Shown here: positions 36,050 to 46,834 of the stretch, one piece after another
Numbering within the stretch: the first letter of the stretch is position 1
Layout of the letters: each line of letters opens with the position of its first letter
NCBI GenBank assembly: GCA_036417435.1
Contig: CM070916.1
Location: 20,902,052 to 20,966,051, forward strand
Direction of reading: 5' to 3'
Length of the DNA: 64,000 nt
Source of the DNA: Inia geoffrensis
Taxonomy: Eukaryota; Chordata; Mammalia; Artiodactyla; Iniidae
The notes under the pieces: model-generated
What the model was told of the DNA's origin: nothing
Seen by the model: only the letters and a program-made list of their open reading frames with translations
The model's database searches: none
Program-made: the position numbers and the translations under genes

Positions 36050-36485
36050 CATCCCTTCTCTGCTCAAAGGCTTTCAAACAGTCCAGTCTCTGGAGTGAAG
36101 AAACACTTCATCTTGAACTGACTTCCAGTGACATCCCTGTCTGCCTACTCACATCCCAAACATCTCTATCTCCTGATGTCAGTTCATTGCTCATCTGATC
36201 CATCTACCTACATGCTCACCCTATTTATCCCTTGAGGCTAATCCAAAGCCTGCCTCCTCCTGATTTGCCCAAATTAGCATAGCTGCCCTTCCTTGAGTCT
36301 GTCACTCTGTTTAGGTCACAGCATATTTCACCTTGTGTCATATATGTTCTTGCCGTATTACCTTAGTATGGTCACCACCACCACTCCCTTCTAAGCAACA
36401 GTCATACCAGCCTGCTGAAAATGGCTTTTTCTCCCCTGAAAATGTTTTTATCTTGAGAACAGTAAGGGCTTATGCCGACTCTAAC
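36050..36485 (+). repeat. L2 LINE 3' fragment
   Basis: ctctgctcaaaggctttcaa starts a sense L2 segment that continues with the C-rich L2 wording (cctgcctcctcctgatttgc, gtctgtcactctgtttaggt) up to a weak tail near 36470. Confidence 0.55.
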
Positions 36486-36489
36486 TGTG

Positions 36490-37725
36490 AAGGGGAAGAG
36501 AACGGGAAAAGAAAAAATGGAAGATGAATGCTAATACTCATCAAGATATATACCGGTTGCTTATTTATGAAAGACAATGAATCACCTCTACTTCCTGTAA
36601 TGAACCTGAGGCTAGGTGTTAGGATGAACAACACCTTGAAGCCCCTGCAACATCCACAGCTGTGTGAGCAACGGTGCAGTCCAGAATTATTTCTTTGAAT
36701 TTGTTGACTACAACTGTTACCATTCATTTTCTTAACTGATAAAACCAGAGAGGGCTTAAGTTGGTCTTGGGGTCTCTCTGCTTCCTGAATGTTCCCGCTT
36801 GCCTCTTACAGTTCCCCTCTCAGGTCCTCGTGTTCCTCACAGGCTGCCATACTCACACCGACGGCTGGACAGAGAAATGCCCGCATAACCCTCTTCACAA
36901 AGCAAATGTCTTTAAACTCTTCATTCTAAACCAACCTTGGTCTTTTAATATACAGTACATTTTGGACCAACAGAAGCACTTCTGATTGTGACCTGTCTTT
37001 TACATTATATTAAGCTGATGCTGGTAAACAACATCTGGGAGTTACAGTTCTGGGACTATTCAGTTATGAATCGGTATATCATCCTATATTCCTAATCACT
37101 ATCCCCTCCCCCCCCACACACCCATGATCTCAGCAACCAAATGTGTCAGACCTGGGACCCTAAACTTAAATTTCTGGGAAGGAAACTAATGATCAAAGCT
37201 TCCAATAAAAAAGCCCACCGTTTGCCTTATGAGTCTTACTTCATAGTTCTTGTCTGGTTCTTAGAAAAATAGGTCAGAATATAGTAAATCTGATTTACCA
37301 AATCAGTTGTTTGGAAAATGTAAAGTTCCACTCTCTTCTCTTCAGATTACCTATCAAGAAACTCACCTTTGTGACTAAAAGCTATTATTGGATAAAATAT
37401 TATTTCTTTGTAAAGATGTATATGACTTTTGTTAGAGACAGATAAGAAAGTACTTCAAGAAAAGGGAGGATTGTGAATATTTACATCCAAACAGCAAAGG
37501 GGGAATGCTAAAGGAGTGAAAACGGCAGGCGACATTAAACATCATAGCAAAGATTTCCACCCAAGTTACCGATAGCACTTGGGTGAGTAATCATGTGCAA
37601 AAACCCAGATGACCCCCCGAGCCTGATGAGCCACGGAATCGCATAAATCTGGGAGTCCTAAAAATGCCAAGTAAAGTACTAACATAAAACAGGCAATCGT
37701 TCTTCATTTATCCAGTGGCTTATTT
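36490..37725. other. Unique sequence
   Basis: Nothing recognised. A short C-run with a CA-rich edge lies at 37100-37123. Confidence 0.4.
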
Positions 37726-37729
37726 TTTT

Positions 37730-37823
37730 TTAACACTTTTCGAATGCCAGGCACTATTCTGACACTGTGTTGAAGGGCATAGACTGTAATGGGGGAAATA
37801 AATGAGTAACCAATAATTTCATG
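37730..37823 (-). repeat. L2 3' end, inverted
   Basis: Text 'atgccaggcactattctgac' followed by aataaatgagtaac resembles the inverted L2 tip (gtgccaggcactgttctagg). It is short. Confidence 0.45.
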
Positions 37824-37839
37824 AGTTCATAAGTTTTTG

Positions 37840-38042
37840 TTTTTGTTTTTCGGTACATGGGCCTCTCACTGTTGTGGCCTCTCCCGTTGCGGAGCACAGG
37901 CTCCGGACGCGCAGGCTCAGCGGCCATGGCTCACAGGCCCAGCCACTCCGCGGCATGTGGGATCCTCCCAGACAGGGGCATGAACCCACGTCCCCTGCAT
38001 CGGCAGGTGGAGTCTCAACCACTGCGTCACCAGGGAAGCCCA
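37840..38042 (-). mobile_element. CHR-2-type SINE, inverted
   Basis: A short T-rich tail, tacatgggcctctcactgtt, the inverted CHR-2 body and the complement of the head (ccagggaagccca) are present. The perfect 16-bp direct repeat agttcataagtttttg (37824-37839 and 38043-38058) is the target-site duplication. Confidence 0.95.
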
Positions 38043-38589
38043 AGTTCATAAGTTTTTGATGGTGCCTGTACCTGAGGCTAGGAGCACCAGGATGCCGCAG
38101 GTTCCTACTTATCATCCTACAACTTCCCCTGGGACCCACTGTCAGTGTCACTTTTTGGATGTTTCCCTTCTTCCTGAGACCAGTGTTGGAGTGTTTCAGA
38201 CCTCAGCCCTTGGACTCCCTCTTCTCCAGCGACTCATTCTCTGGGCGATGTCTTCTAGCCTAGTGGATGTATATATACCATCTTTATGCTAATAGCTTCC
38301 AAACTTCTAGTGCTAGCCCCAGTCCGCTCCAGGTACACCTATCCAATCTCTTCCTTGTATATCGAAAGGCATCCCAAATTAGATTCTTGCTTTCCGATCT
38401 CTCCAAGGAATCTCTGACACTCTCTGCTTTCTCTTTTGCAATACAAGGCACTCCATTCATCCTTCTCTTATCTCACAACCACGCACAATACATCAGCAAA
38501 TCATAATCTTAAAATATACCCAGTACGCTACCACCAGTTAACACCTTTGCCTGGGCAACCCTATGCCAAGTCACCCCCATTTCTTGTCT

Positions 38590-38735
38590 AAATCAGCTCT
38601 GCTCAAGCTTGAAAGTTTGAGATTCGTCTGGGGATACACTGCAGTAGGTCTGGGGTGGGGCCTGAGAGTCTGCATTTCTAGGAAAGGTCCCAAATGATGC
38701 TGATGCTGCTGCAGACAGCTGCAAGACCCTCCTAA
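38590..38735 (+). repeat. MER5A-like hAT transposon fragment
   Basis: gcagtaggtctggggtgggg and cctgagagtctgcatttcta, then tgatgctgatgctgctg, match the MER5A interior closely. No terminal repeat was located on the left. It is a non-autonomous Charlie-type DNA transposon piece within the L2 copy. Confidence 0.75.
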
Positions 38736-39010
38736 CTGTCTTCTTGATTCCGTCTCCACCTCTCCGTGCTACAAGCAGGGCATCACATTTATGATGTAAA
38801 TCTGACGAGATGCTCTCCTGCTCAAAGCTCATTCTGAAAGCTTGCTATGTCACTTAGACTGAAACCTTAAGGTCCTATCAGGCCTTCAGGGTTTTGCAAA
38901 ATCTGGCACCTGCTTAGCTCTATAAAGGTACCTCTTTCCATTCCTCCTTCCCTCACTCCAACCCAGACAAAATGCCAGCCCAAATGCCAGTCCGTTAAAA
39001 ATGCCAAGCA

Positions 39011-39225
39011 TCGGGCTTCCCTGGTGGCGCAGTGGTTGAGAGTCCACCTGCCGATGCAATGGACACGGGTTCGTGCCCCGGTCCGGGAAGATCCCACATG
39101 CCGTGGAGCGGCTGGGCCCGTGAGACATGGCCTCTGAGCCTGCGCGTCCGGAGCCTGTGCTCCACAACGTGAGAGGCCACAAGAGTGAGAGGCCCACGCA
39201 CCACAAAAAGAAAAAAAAAAAAAAA
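39011..39225 (+). mobile_element. CHR-2-type SINE
   Basis: The element has the full head (gcttccctggtggcgcagtg; B box ggttcgtgccccgg), the CHR-2 body and an A-rich tail. Direct repeat tgccaagca (39002-39010 and 39227-39235) is the target-site duplication, and it lies in L2 sequence. Confidence 0.95.
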
Positions 39226-39579
39226 GTGCCAAGCACGCTCCTACCTCAGGCCCTTTGAATATGATGTTCCCTCTGCCTTGAATGTTCTTTCCCCAGACAT
39301 TCACATGAACTGTTTGGTCACTTTCTTAATGCCTCTGGTCAATCTTCTCTTGACAAGCTCTACCCTGAGCATACTATATAAAGCTCAGCAAGCAGCACAC
39401 ATATGCATATACACATATACTTTCCAGATCTTACCTTGCTACAGTTTTCTCATCGTACCTAATAGTTTATTAAGTATTATTTATTATATGTCTTCTCTAA
39501 TCTGAGATCTCCACTAACGGCAAGGGCTTTGCTATTCAGTGTATTTGGACTCTGTAAATATGTATTGAATAAAAGAACA

Positions 39580-39880
39580 TACTTTTGAATACAATGTAAA
39601 CAGATAAATTTTAAAAGATATTCACAAATATTATGGTCTACCATTTTTGTCAAGCTCCCTTGTATATTTAATACTTTAATTACAATAAAATAAGACCTTA
39701 ACATACCCCAACAAAACATGCCACTGAATAAATTTCAGCATGGCTCTTTCAGCAAACTCAGTAACAAACACTTTTCCCCCAAAAAGAAATAGCTTATTTC
39801 TCACTTTGCTTCTTTTGGTGCTGGAGTTGGGGGCTCTGACTCTACTGAGACTAATTCATCTTTGTGGGATGTATCGGATT
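39580..39880. other. AT-rich sequence
   Basis: Nothing recognised. Confidence 0.4.
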
Positions 39881-39889
39881 AGAGAAAAG

Positions 39890-40085
39890 CTAGTTTAATG
39901 GTTACAGAACAAGCTTTGGGATCAGTCCAGATCAATCGAATATAAACCTTGGTTTTCTCAGCTATTAACTTGGTAAAACAGTATACTTCATAAAGTTGCT
40001 TTCAGAAGTAAATCAGATAATTCATGTAAAGAACTTGGCTCAGTACCAGCAAGGAGTAAATGTCCAATAGCAAGCAAATGTATAG
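39890..40085 (+). repeat. MIR SINE
   Basis: tttaatggttacagaacaag, tttgggatcagtccagatca, then ataattcatgtaaagaactt and cagtaccagcaaggagtaaa are in MIR order, in sense orientation. Confidence 0.65.
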
Positions 40086-40222
40086 GAACATACATGGTGA
40101 AACTCCAATTGTCAGACCTCCTCCTGGAGCCTTCAAAGTCAACAAATTCAATTCAGACCAAAGAAGTTTCTAAAAGTTGCTAGAATTCACTAAGCTAAAT
40201 AATAGTTCAATTGTTCAAAATG

Positions 40223-40243
40223 TTAGGGTTAGGGTTAGTTAGG
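40223..40243 (+). repeat. Short interstitial telomere-like repeat
   Basis: Two perfect TTAGGG units are followed by TTAG and TTAGG (40223-40243). This is only about three imperfect units in AT-rich DNA. Confidence 0.8.
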
Positions 40244-40346
40244 TACTTTGTTTAAGAAATTATAAATTATTATAATCTAAATAGCCTTAAATAATCCCCA
40301 ATGCTGCATTAGCATTAACTTATTAAGTGCAGAGTGCTCAATTTTA

Positions 40347-40579
40347 TACACTACCAAATATAAAATAGACAGCTAGTGGGAAGCATCTGCATAGCACAGG
40401 GAGAACAGCTCGGTGCTTTGTGACCACCTAGTGGGGTGGGATAGAGAGGGTGGGAGGAAGACGCAAGAGGGAGGGGATATGGGGATATATGTATACGTAT
40501 AGCTGATTCACTCTGTTATAAAGCAGAAACCAACACACCATTGTAAAGCAAATATACTCCAATAAAGATGTTAAAAAAA
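40347..40579 (+). mobile_element. L1 3' end, 5'-truncated
   Basis: This is the sense L1 3'UTR (gtgggaagcatctgcatagc ... ctgattcactctgttataaa) with aataaa at 40561-40566 and a short A-tail. Direct repeat tcaatttta (40338-40346 and 40580-40588) fits a target-site duplication. It is very similar in extent to the copy at 4376-4630. Confidence 0.92.
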
Positions 40580-40604
40580 TCAATTTTACAAACCATAAAT
40601 TGTT

Positions 40605-40937
40605 GGGCTTCCCTGGTGGCGCAGTGGTTAAGAATCTGCCTGCCAATGCAGGGGACACAGGTTCGAGCCCTGGTCCAGGAAGATGCCACATGCCATGGAA
40701 CAACTAAGCCCATGCACCACAACTACTATGCCTGTGCTCTAGAGCCCACAAGCCACAACTACTGAAGCCTACGCACCTAGAGCCCATGCTCTGCAACAAG
40801 AGAAGCCATCGCAATGAGAAGCCTGCGCACCGCAAGGAAGAGCAGCCCCCGCTCGCCGCAACTAGAGAAAGCCCGTGTGCAGCAACGAAGACCCAATGCA
40901 GCCAAAAATAAGTTAATTAATTAATTATTTTTTAAAA
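40605..40937 (+). mobile_element. CHR-1-type SINE
   Basis: The head (gcttccctggtggcgcagtg, ggttcgagccctggtccagg) is followed by the CHR-1 body (caactagagaaagcccgtgt, gaagacccaatgcagccaaa) and an A/T-rich tail with (TTAA)n. Near-perfect direct repeat aaaccataaatt / aaacaataaatc (from 40589 and 40938) suggests the target-site duplication. Confidence 0.9.
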
Positions 40938-40993
40938 AAACAATAAATCATGAGTAAAATTTTATTGGAACACTGCCACACCCATTGTTTTCT

Positions 40994-41043
40994 AAAATAA
41001 TTTGAGGTGAAAAAAAAACAAAATAAAATAATTTGAGGTGAAA
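40994..41043 (+). repeat. 19-bp direct repeat around an A-rich insert
   Basis: aaaataatttgaggtgaaa occurs at 40994-41012 and again, identically, at 41025-41043, separated by aaaaaacaaaat. It has the form of a target-site duplication around an A-tail with no body. Confidence 0.85.
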
Positions 41044-41620
41044 TTCAGGTAACATAAAATTAAACATTTTAAACTGAAAAATTCGGTAGCATTTAGTACA
41101 TTCACAGTGTTTTGCAACCACCACCTCTGTCTGGTTTCAAAATATTTCGTCACCCCAAAAGGAAATCCCATGCCCGTTAAGAGATTACTACCCATTACCC
41201 CCTCCTCCAACCCTTAGCCCACCCCCTCCCCAAATCTGCTTTCTGTCTCTATGGATTTACTTATTCTAGATACTTCATACAATTGGAATCATATAACATG
41301 TGATCTTTTGTGTCTGGCTTCTTTCACTTAGCATGATGTTTTTAAGGTTCATCCACATTTTAGCATGTATCAGTACTCCACTCCTTTTTACGGCCAAATG
41401 TTATTCCGTGGAATCAATATATCACCATTGGTGTATCCTTCATCCACTGATGTACATTTGGGTTGTTTCCACCTTTTAGCTAGTGTGAACTGTACTGCTA
41501 TGAACATGCATATACCTGTACTTGTTTGCATACCTGTTTTCAACTCTTTGGGGTACATATCTAGGAAAGGAAGGGAATTTCTGGGTCATATGGTAATTCT
41601 ATGTTGAGCCTTATGAGAAA
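41044..41620 (-). repeat. Ancient L1 3' region, inverted
   Basis: Plus-strand text runs ttttgcaaccaccacctctg, cacttagcatgatgtttt, tatcaccattggtgtatcct, gatgtacatttgggttgttt and gctatgaacatgcatatacc. This is the inverted 3'UTR and distal ORF2 of an older L1M type. It is distinct from and more diverged than the L1 at 17.7-23.2 kb, and no open frame survives. Confidence 0.8.
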
Positions 41621-41624
41621 CAAA

Positions 41625-42498
41625 CAAGAATAATTTTTTGAAGTGCAAATGAGTATGTATCAGAGTATTCCCTCAGAGATGTGTATTTTTAAAAAGTTAA
41701 AGTGCTGTAAAGTATTGAAGAAAATAATTGCATATCAAGTGTATCTAGTCTTAATCTCTGAACGTATATATACAATTAATGTTAAAAGGAAGCTTGGCAA
41801 GCGTAAATCCAGAGTATTAATGATAATTCTTTGAGGCCCTCTTGGTAATTCTGCATTGAAGCAGAAGTAGCAATATGGCTTTGGTATTTTCGAGGTTAGG
41901 AAATCTACAAACCAGTCATGGACAAGTAACTTAATCCTCGGGATATGCTAAATGTTAATTTATCTTCAAAAATCTGATAAATCTATAATTCTGCAGCCTA
42001 AGTTTAAAATGGATGTTCATTTAGTAAGATGGCTGAGAGAAGTATGAAATGGGAAATTAATTACTGTCACCTAAATGTATACACACATTGTGAAAGAAGG
42101 GAAAATTTAGACAACTATTTTGACTACTGAAACTAAGAAAGCCACCTTAAAATAATCTTTTCTTATTTTGCTTTTATAATCACTTTTTTATAGTGATTAT
42201 CTACTTTGCAGGGTAGCAAAATGTTTCAAAAATATTGTCCCACAAACACTATTACATAATTATATAATGCATTATGATTCATCTCATATTTTTATTTTAT
42301 TGCAAAATGCCTGAGATATTAATCATCAAGATTATTATGTTTGCTTAACTGCAATTACTATTATGAACAGACTAAAATTGATATTCTGCTTGTTGGGAAT
42401 GCCACTTACTGCTTTTCAGGCTAGTTTAACATAGTTGCATTTGAATTTTTTAAGGTATAATGACATTGTTCTATTATAATAAATGTCTTTTTCCTTCC
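41625..42498. other. AT-rich unique sequence
   Basis: Nothing recognised. Confidence 0.4.
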
Positions 42499-42702
42499 TT
42501 TTTTTTTTTTGGCAGTATGCGGGCCTCTCACTGTTGTGGCCTCTCCCGTTGCGGAGCACAGGCTCCGGACCCGCAGGCTCAGCGTTCATGGCTCACGGGC
42601 GCAGCTGCTCCGCGGCATGTGGGATCTTCCCGGACCGGGGCACGAACCCGTGTCCCCTGCATCAGCAGGCAGACTCTCAACCACTGCGCCACGAGGGAAG
42701 CC
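42499..42702 (-). mobile_element. CHR-2-type SINE, inverted
   Basis: A T-run, gcgggcctctcactgttgtg, the inverted body and the head complement (cgccacgagggaagcc) are present. The flanking repeat is only approximate (tctttttccttcc versus gctttttactttct). One base differs from the usual head (acgaggg for accaggg). Confidence 0.93.
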
Positions 42703-42704
42703 GC

Positions 42705-43425
42705 TTTTTACTTTCTATATCTACTCTGCTGCTACCAAATATTCCATTAAGACACATGTTTATTACTGATATGTTTTACCTTATAACAAAGATGTTCCTG
42801 ATCCAAATTTCCAGGATTCAGCTACATTCCAGACTTCACTTACATGCTATCTATCTGTGCCTCTGTGAATGTGTATCTGTAGGTGCATGTGCATGCATGT
42901 GACTGTGTGTCTTCATTTGAAAAGCAGTAAAAAGAATAAACACAACTCACAAATCAATGGGATACCTCCTACCTAATGGATTCATTCAAAGTCAATATGA
43001 GGGACATAGCTATGAAGGTGGGTTAATATCTTCTTAATACTTGTTTTAGCATTTCTCATAAGGTTTAAAGTCCAAACATATAAATATATTTCACTGTACT
43101 TGAGGTTCTCTGAGTCTTAATACAAAATATCCTACAATTGCAAGTACAATTAGGATAGATTACAGTGAGAAATGAACTGGTAAAATTCTGTAGATCATGG
43201 AATATTTTAGACCCAAATGGTCCAGAACCACTCTGATATCTTAAAAACAATGTAGGTCAGTGCTTTGTAATTATATGACCAAGAAAATCACTGTCTGCAT
43301 TAAAGAGTGTACTTTAGAAACTTCAACCAAAAATACTTAACTGGCGATAGAAATCAAGACATTTGAAGGTTTCTTTACTTTTAAAACCAAAAATGAATCA
43401 ATTACATTATACACTTATGTTCTAA
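42705..43425. other. Unique sequence
   Basis: A short TG-rich patch near 42870-42912. Nothing else recognised. Confidence 0.4.
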
Positions 43426-43429
43426 TTCA

Positions 43430-43605
43430 TTGGGTTCTACCTATTTACTCATCTGCAAAATGGTCAATTGGAATAAACACTGCCTCATAAGGTTGTTGTT
43501 AAAATTAAGAAAAAGAAAAAGTAAAAACACCATAATATTAAAAATTTCAATAAAGTACTAGTCAGCGTTTTCTATCTGTTCGCATTTAACCCAATACTTG
43601 ACATA
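43430..43605 (+). repeat. MIR SINE fragment
   Basis: ctcatctgcaaaatggtcaa then ctgcctcataaggttgttgt are the conserved MIR core in sense orientation. The 3' part is degraded. Confidence 0.65.
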
Positions 43606-43638
43606 AATTATATACTTACCTAATGGCTATTGAATTTG

Positions 43639-43689
43639 ATTTACTAATTAACATTTATTTTTAAATTTACTAATTAACATTTATTTTAA
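43639..43689 (+). repeat. 26-bp tandem duplication
   Basis: The unit atttactaattaacatttat (plus ttttaa) occurs twice back to back (43639-43664, 43665-43689). The second copy is one T shorter. It is a minor local duplication in AT-rich DNA. Confidence 0.85.
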
Positions 43690-43837
43690 ATTTATTTTTA
43701 TTATTACTAATTTATTTTATATTAGCCTGAGTTCAAGTCATCTTTGACTTATGGCACAAAAATATTTGTAATATATTAGTATAAGGGAGAACAATTAAAA
43801 CTAGTGCCTGACATAAGGAACATTAAAATGAGAAGGA

Positions 43838-44051
43838 GGGCTTCCCTGGTGGCGCAGTGGTTGAGAGTCTGCCTGCTGATGCAGGGGACGCGAGTTCGTG
43901 CCCCGGTCCAGGAGGATGCCACATGCCGCGGAGCGGCTGGGCCTGTGAGCCATGGCCTCTGAGCCTGCGCGTCCAGAGCCTGTGTTCCGCAACGGGAGAG
44001 GCCAGGACAATGAGAGGCACGTGTACCACAAAAAAAAAGAAAAAAAAAAAG
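43838..44051 (+). mobile_element. CHR-2-type SINE
   Basis: The head, B box (gttcgtgccccggtccagga), body and A-rich tail are present. Perfect direct repeat atgagaagga (43828-43837 and 44052-44061) is the target-site duplication. Confidence 0.95.
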
Positions 44052-44061
44052 ATGAGAAGGA

Positions 44062-45365
44062 AAGAAAAGTCACTTGATTTAATATGTTTATTTTTCTGTA
44101 CAAAGTGAAGATGCATCTTTCAGTACTAATGTAAAAGTACTTTTAGAAGATTGGTGTATTGCAAAGTATTTAACTGAAACTTTCTAAACATCTTCCCTTG
44201 AAAGTTTTAAACTTTGGCATATTTCCTCAGATGTATCAGTATAAATAGTCTGCCAGGCAAATTAGTCATACACAGAATTTACATTAATCATCTTAGATAC
44301 ATTTTCTAGGGCATTACACATTTTTATCCTAGACATTTAGTGTCGCCAACAGAGAGAGAGCCAATTTATTTAATGAATAAGGCTCTTTAGAGTTTGTGTA
44401 CAAAGCAAAATCAATTTTTCTGAAGGTAATTAGTATTTAAAACAGGACAGATTCTTGAAAATCTCCTTGATATCATATTTGTCAATGGCACAATTTAGTA
44501 ACTTTTATGGGGAAAAAAGAATCCTAATACATTCTGGGAGACTACAAAGATCAACACACTCCCTAAATTTTGGCAAAAGATTCAAAGAACTTGTTAAATG
44601 AGGTCCTCGGTTCACAGCAATTATCAATGCATGTTAGATAGGACCTTATTCATTTCTCTCCTGAACTAATAAAGACCTTACTTATGATGATGCCAGGAAT
44701 ATAACATATAGAGCAAACATAATGTCACATCTCAGCACATTGCTCCACCAAGGACTGCAAAATTGGGGCTATTCCTTTGATGATGATTTACTAGAAGCAT
44801 ATTCAAGCAGAATGTTATTTCTGACACAAAACAGTGACATTAGTGAACTACATATTCTCTAAGGAGGAAAAAGAATTCCTCATGTTTGTGCCTCTACTCA
44901 TTTATACCAAGCCTAAGGGAGAGAACAAAAGACCAAACTAAGAAGAAACGTGATTCTAACTTCTGTTCATTAAATTTGTATAGGCTTTTTTACTGCTAGT
45001 GGAAAAAAAAAGTTAGTATGACAGAATGTTTTATCCAACCAAGATCTGGTTAACTTTGTACTTTTTGCAGCCTATCAAAATTATCACTAAAAGACAACAT
45101 ATTTTCTAAAACACTTTGATCAGAAATGGAAGGAGCAGTTTTTGTTTCTGAAATTGTTTTTGGGTGCCACAGGGTAAAATGCATCCAATCATACGAACAT
45201 TACTAATTTTGAGTGCCTGACGCTTTAATCAGAGGTAGGGTGACAGTTAACCTCATACACCACATCTATGAGCAAAATCTTCACAAACAAATAAATAATG
45301 CAAGAAAGATGCCAGAAGGATTAGAAAGGTAAAAAAATGAAATGTTGAAAATGAAACATGTAACT
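44062..45365. other. AT-rich unique sequence
   Basis: No feature supported. Confidence 0.4.
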
Positions 45366-45367
45366 TC

Positions 45368-45370
<3 letters not shown>

Positions 45371-45402
<32 letters not shown>

Positions 45403-45591
45403 TTACGCGGGCCTCTCACTGTTGCGGCCTCTCCCGTTGCGGAGCACAGGCTCCGGACGCGCATGCTCAGCGGCCATGGCTCACGGGCCCAGCCGCTCCG
45501 CGGCATGTGGGACCCCCGCGGCCCGGGGCATGAACCCGCGTCCACCGCATCGGCAGGCGGACCCTCAACCACCGCGCCACCAGGGAAGCCC
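45371..45591 (-). mobile_element. CHR-2-type SINE, inverted, CpG-rich
   Basis: A T-run of about 29 precedes gcgggcctctcactgttgcg and an inverted CHR-2 body that keeps many CpGs (cgctccgcggcatgtgggac, ccccgcggcccggggcat). It ends at accagggaagccc. The flanking repeat is imperfect (acttctact versus ctacctact). The retained CpGs and long tail suggest a relatively young copy. Confidence 0.93.
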
Positions 45592-45604
45592 TACCTACTT
45601 TATC

Positions 45605-46605
45605 TATTAGAAAAACTCACCATTTACTCGACAAAACATTCAAAAGCTTCTTTTTTTATTCCAAAACATATCTTTCTCTAGTTTAAAAAGCTCTGTCTCT
45701 AATAATGTTGAGATTTCATATTTACTTGTAATTAACTTGCAATTAGAGAACTAAAGATTACTCATTATTGGCCCATCAGTACGTTCAAGCTGATGAATAC
45801 GTCACTGGGATTCTTGGTTCACTTTCTTGGGTTCATAATCCAATTTCCATTTTTGTATCATTCACGGGAGAGAGTTCTCCAAATTATGATATATTAAAAA
45901 GCATTATGAAAGAAAAAAATCAGGTCCACAGTCAATGAAGCTGTGCAAAGTCTAGACTGAACAGTCCAAAGTTTTTACAACTGCAGGGCACCTCAGACCC
46001 TTGACCTGCGGAGAGCATCGCACATCCTGCAGAGAAAAGCCTGAGCTTTCCCTCACTGGTTTATTCATGGGAATTTGCACTTGCCTGGTGCATCTCAGTA
46101 TGGCTCATGTTTCATAGAAGCACTGGAAAGGCTGCCCTACTGTCCTCCCAGGGAAGTTTCTGGCAGGACTCAGTCACTCAGAGCATTTATAACATTCATA
46201 GCATCATCTCTCTCTGGAGTGAGTCTGAAGAGCAACAGGGGGCTTGAGTTAGGATCACAGAACTAAAATATAAAAATCAAAGGTTCCAGGCTGCAGGACG
46301 CAACGCAAGTGCATCATTAAAAAAAAAAGAAGAATAAGGGGAACCTACAGTGCTTAGCACTTTTATTAGGGTGGGCACTGGCATGGAGGAGCGCCAGACC
46401 CTAAGCTGGGACACACTCAGTATTCAGTAAGCACTGTACCTCATCCTTCTCATGAAAAAGACAACTGAGTGAATTTTTTTGGTCACTATAACACTAAAGA
46501 CACTGCTAACATTCTTTCTCTCGCCACGTGTTTTATGGTGGGACTATGCATTCACATTAGAAAGTATTCGCTAATGTGTTTGCAATATCTTGAAACATCA
46601 AGAAA
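45605..46605. other. Unique sequence
   Basis: No repeat or gene supported. A short A-run lies at 46317-46329. Confidence 0.4.
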
Positions 46606-46613
46606 ACAAAGTT

Positions 46614-46821
46614 GGGCTTCCCTGGTGGCACAGTGGTTGAGAGTCCGCCTGCTGATGCAGGGGACACGGGTTCGTGCCCCAGTCCGGGAAGATCCCATAT
46701 GCCGCGGAGCGGCTGGGCCCGTGAGCCATGGCCGCTGAGCCTGCGCTTCCGGAGCCTGTGCTCCGCAACGGGAGAGGCCACAACAGTGAGAGGCCCCCAT
46801 AACTCAAAAAAAAAAAAAAAA
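46614..46821 (+). mobile_element. CHR-2-type SINE
   Basis: The head (gcttccctggtggcacagtg), B box ggttcgtgccccag, body and A-tail are present. The flanking repeat is short and imperfect (around acaaag at 46605-46610 and 46825-46830). Confidence 0.93.
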
Positions 46822-46834
46822 CACACAAAGCTTC

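Larger units (their letters stand above)
38060..39575 (+). repeat. Long L2 LINE copy, interrupted
   Basis: The sense L2 text runs from about 38215 (atatataccatctttatgct) through cctatcaggccttcagggtt (near 38873), agacaaaatgccagcccaaa, then tcaggccctttgaatatgat (39247), and ends near 39510-39575 with an ataaatatgtattgaataaa-like tip. A MER5A-like fragment at 38590-38735 and a CHR-2 at 39011-39225 lie inside it. The left part (38060-38560) is more diverged. Confidence 0.6.
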
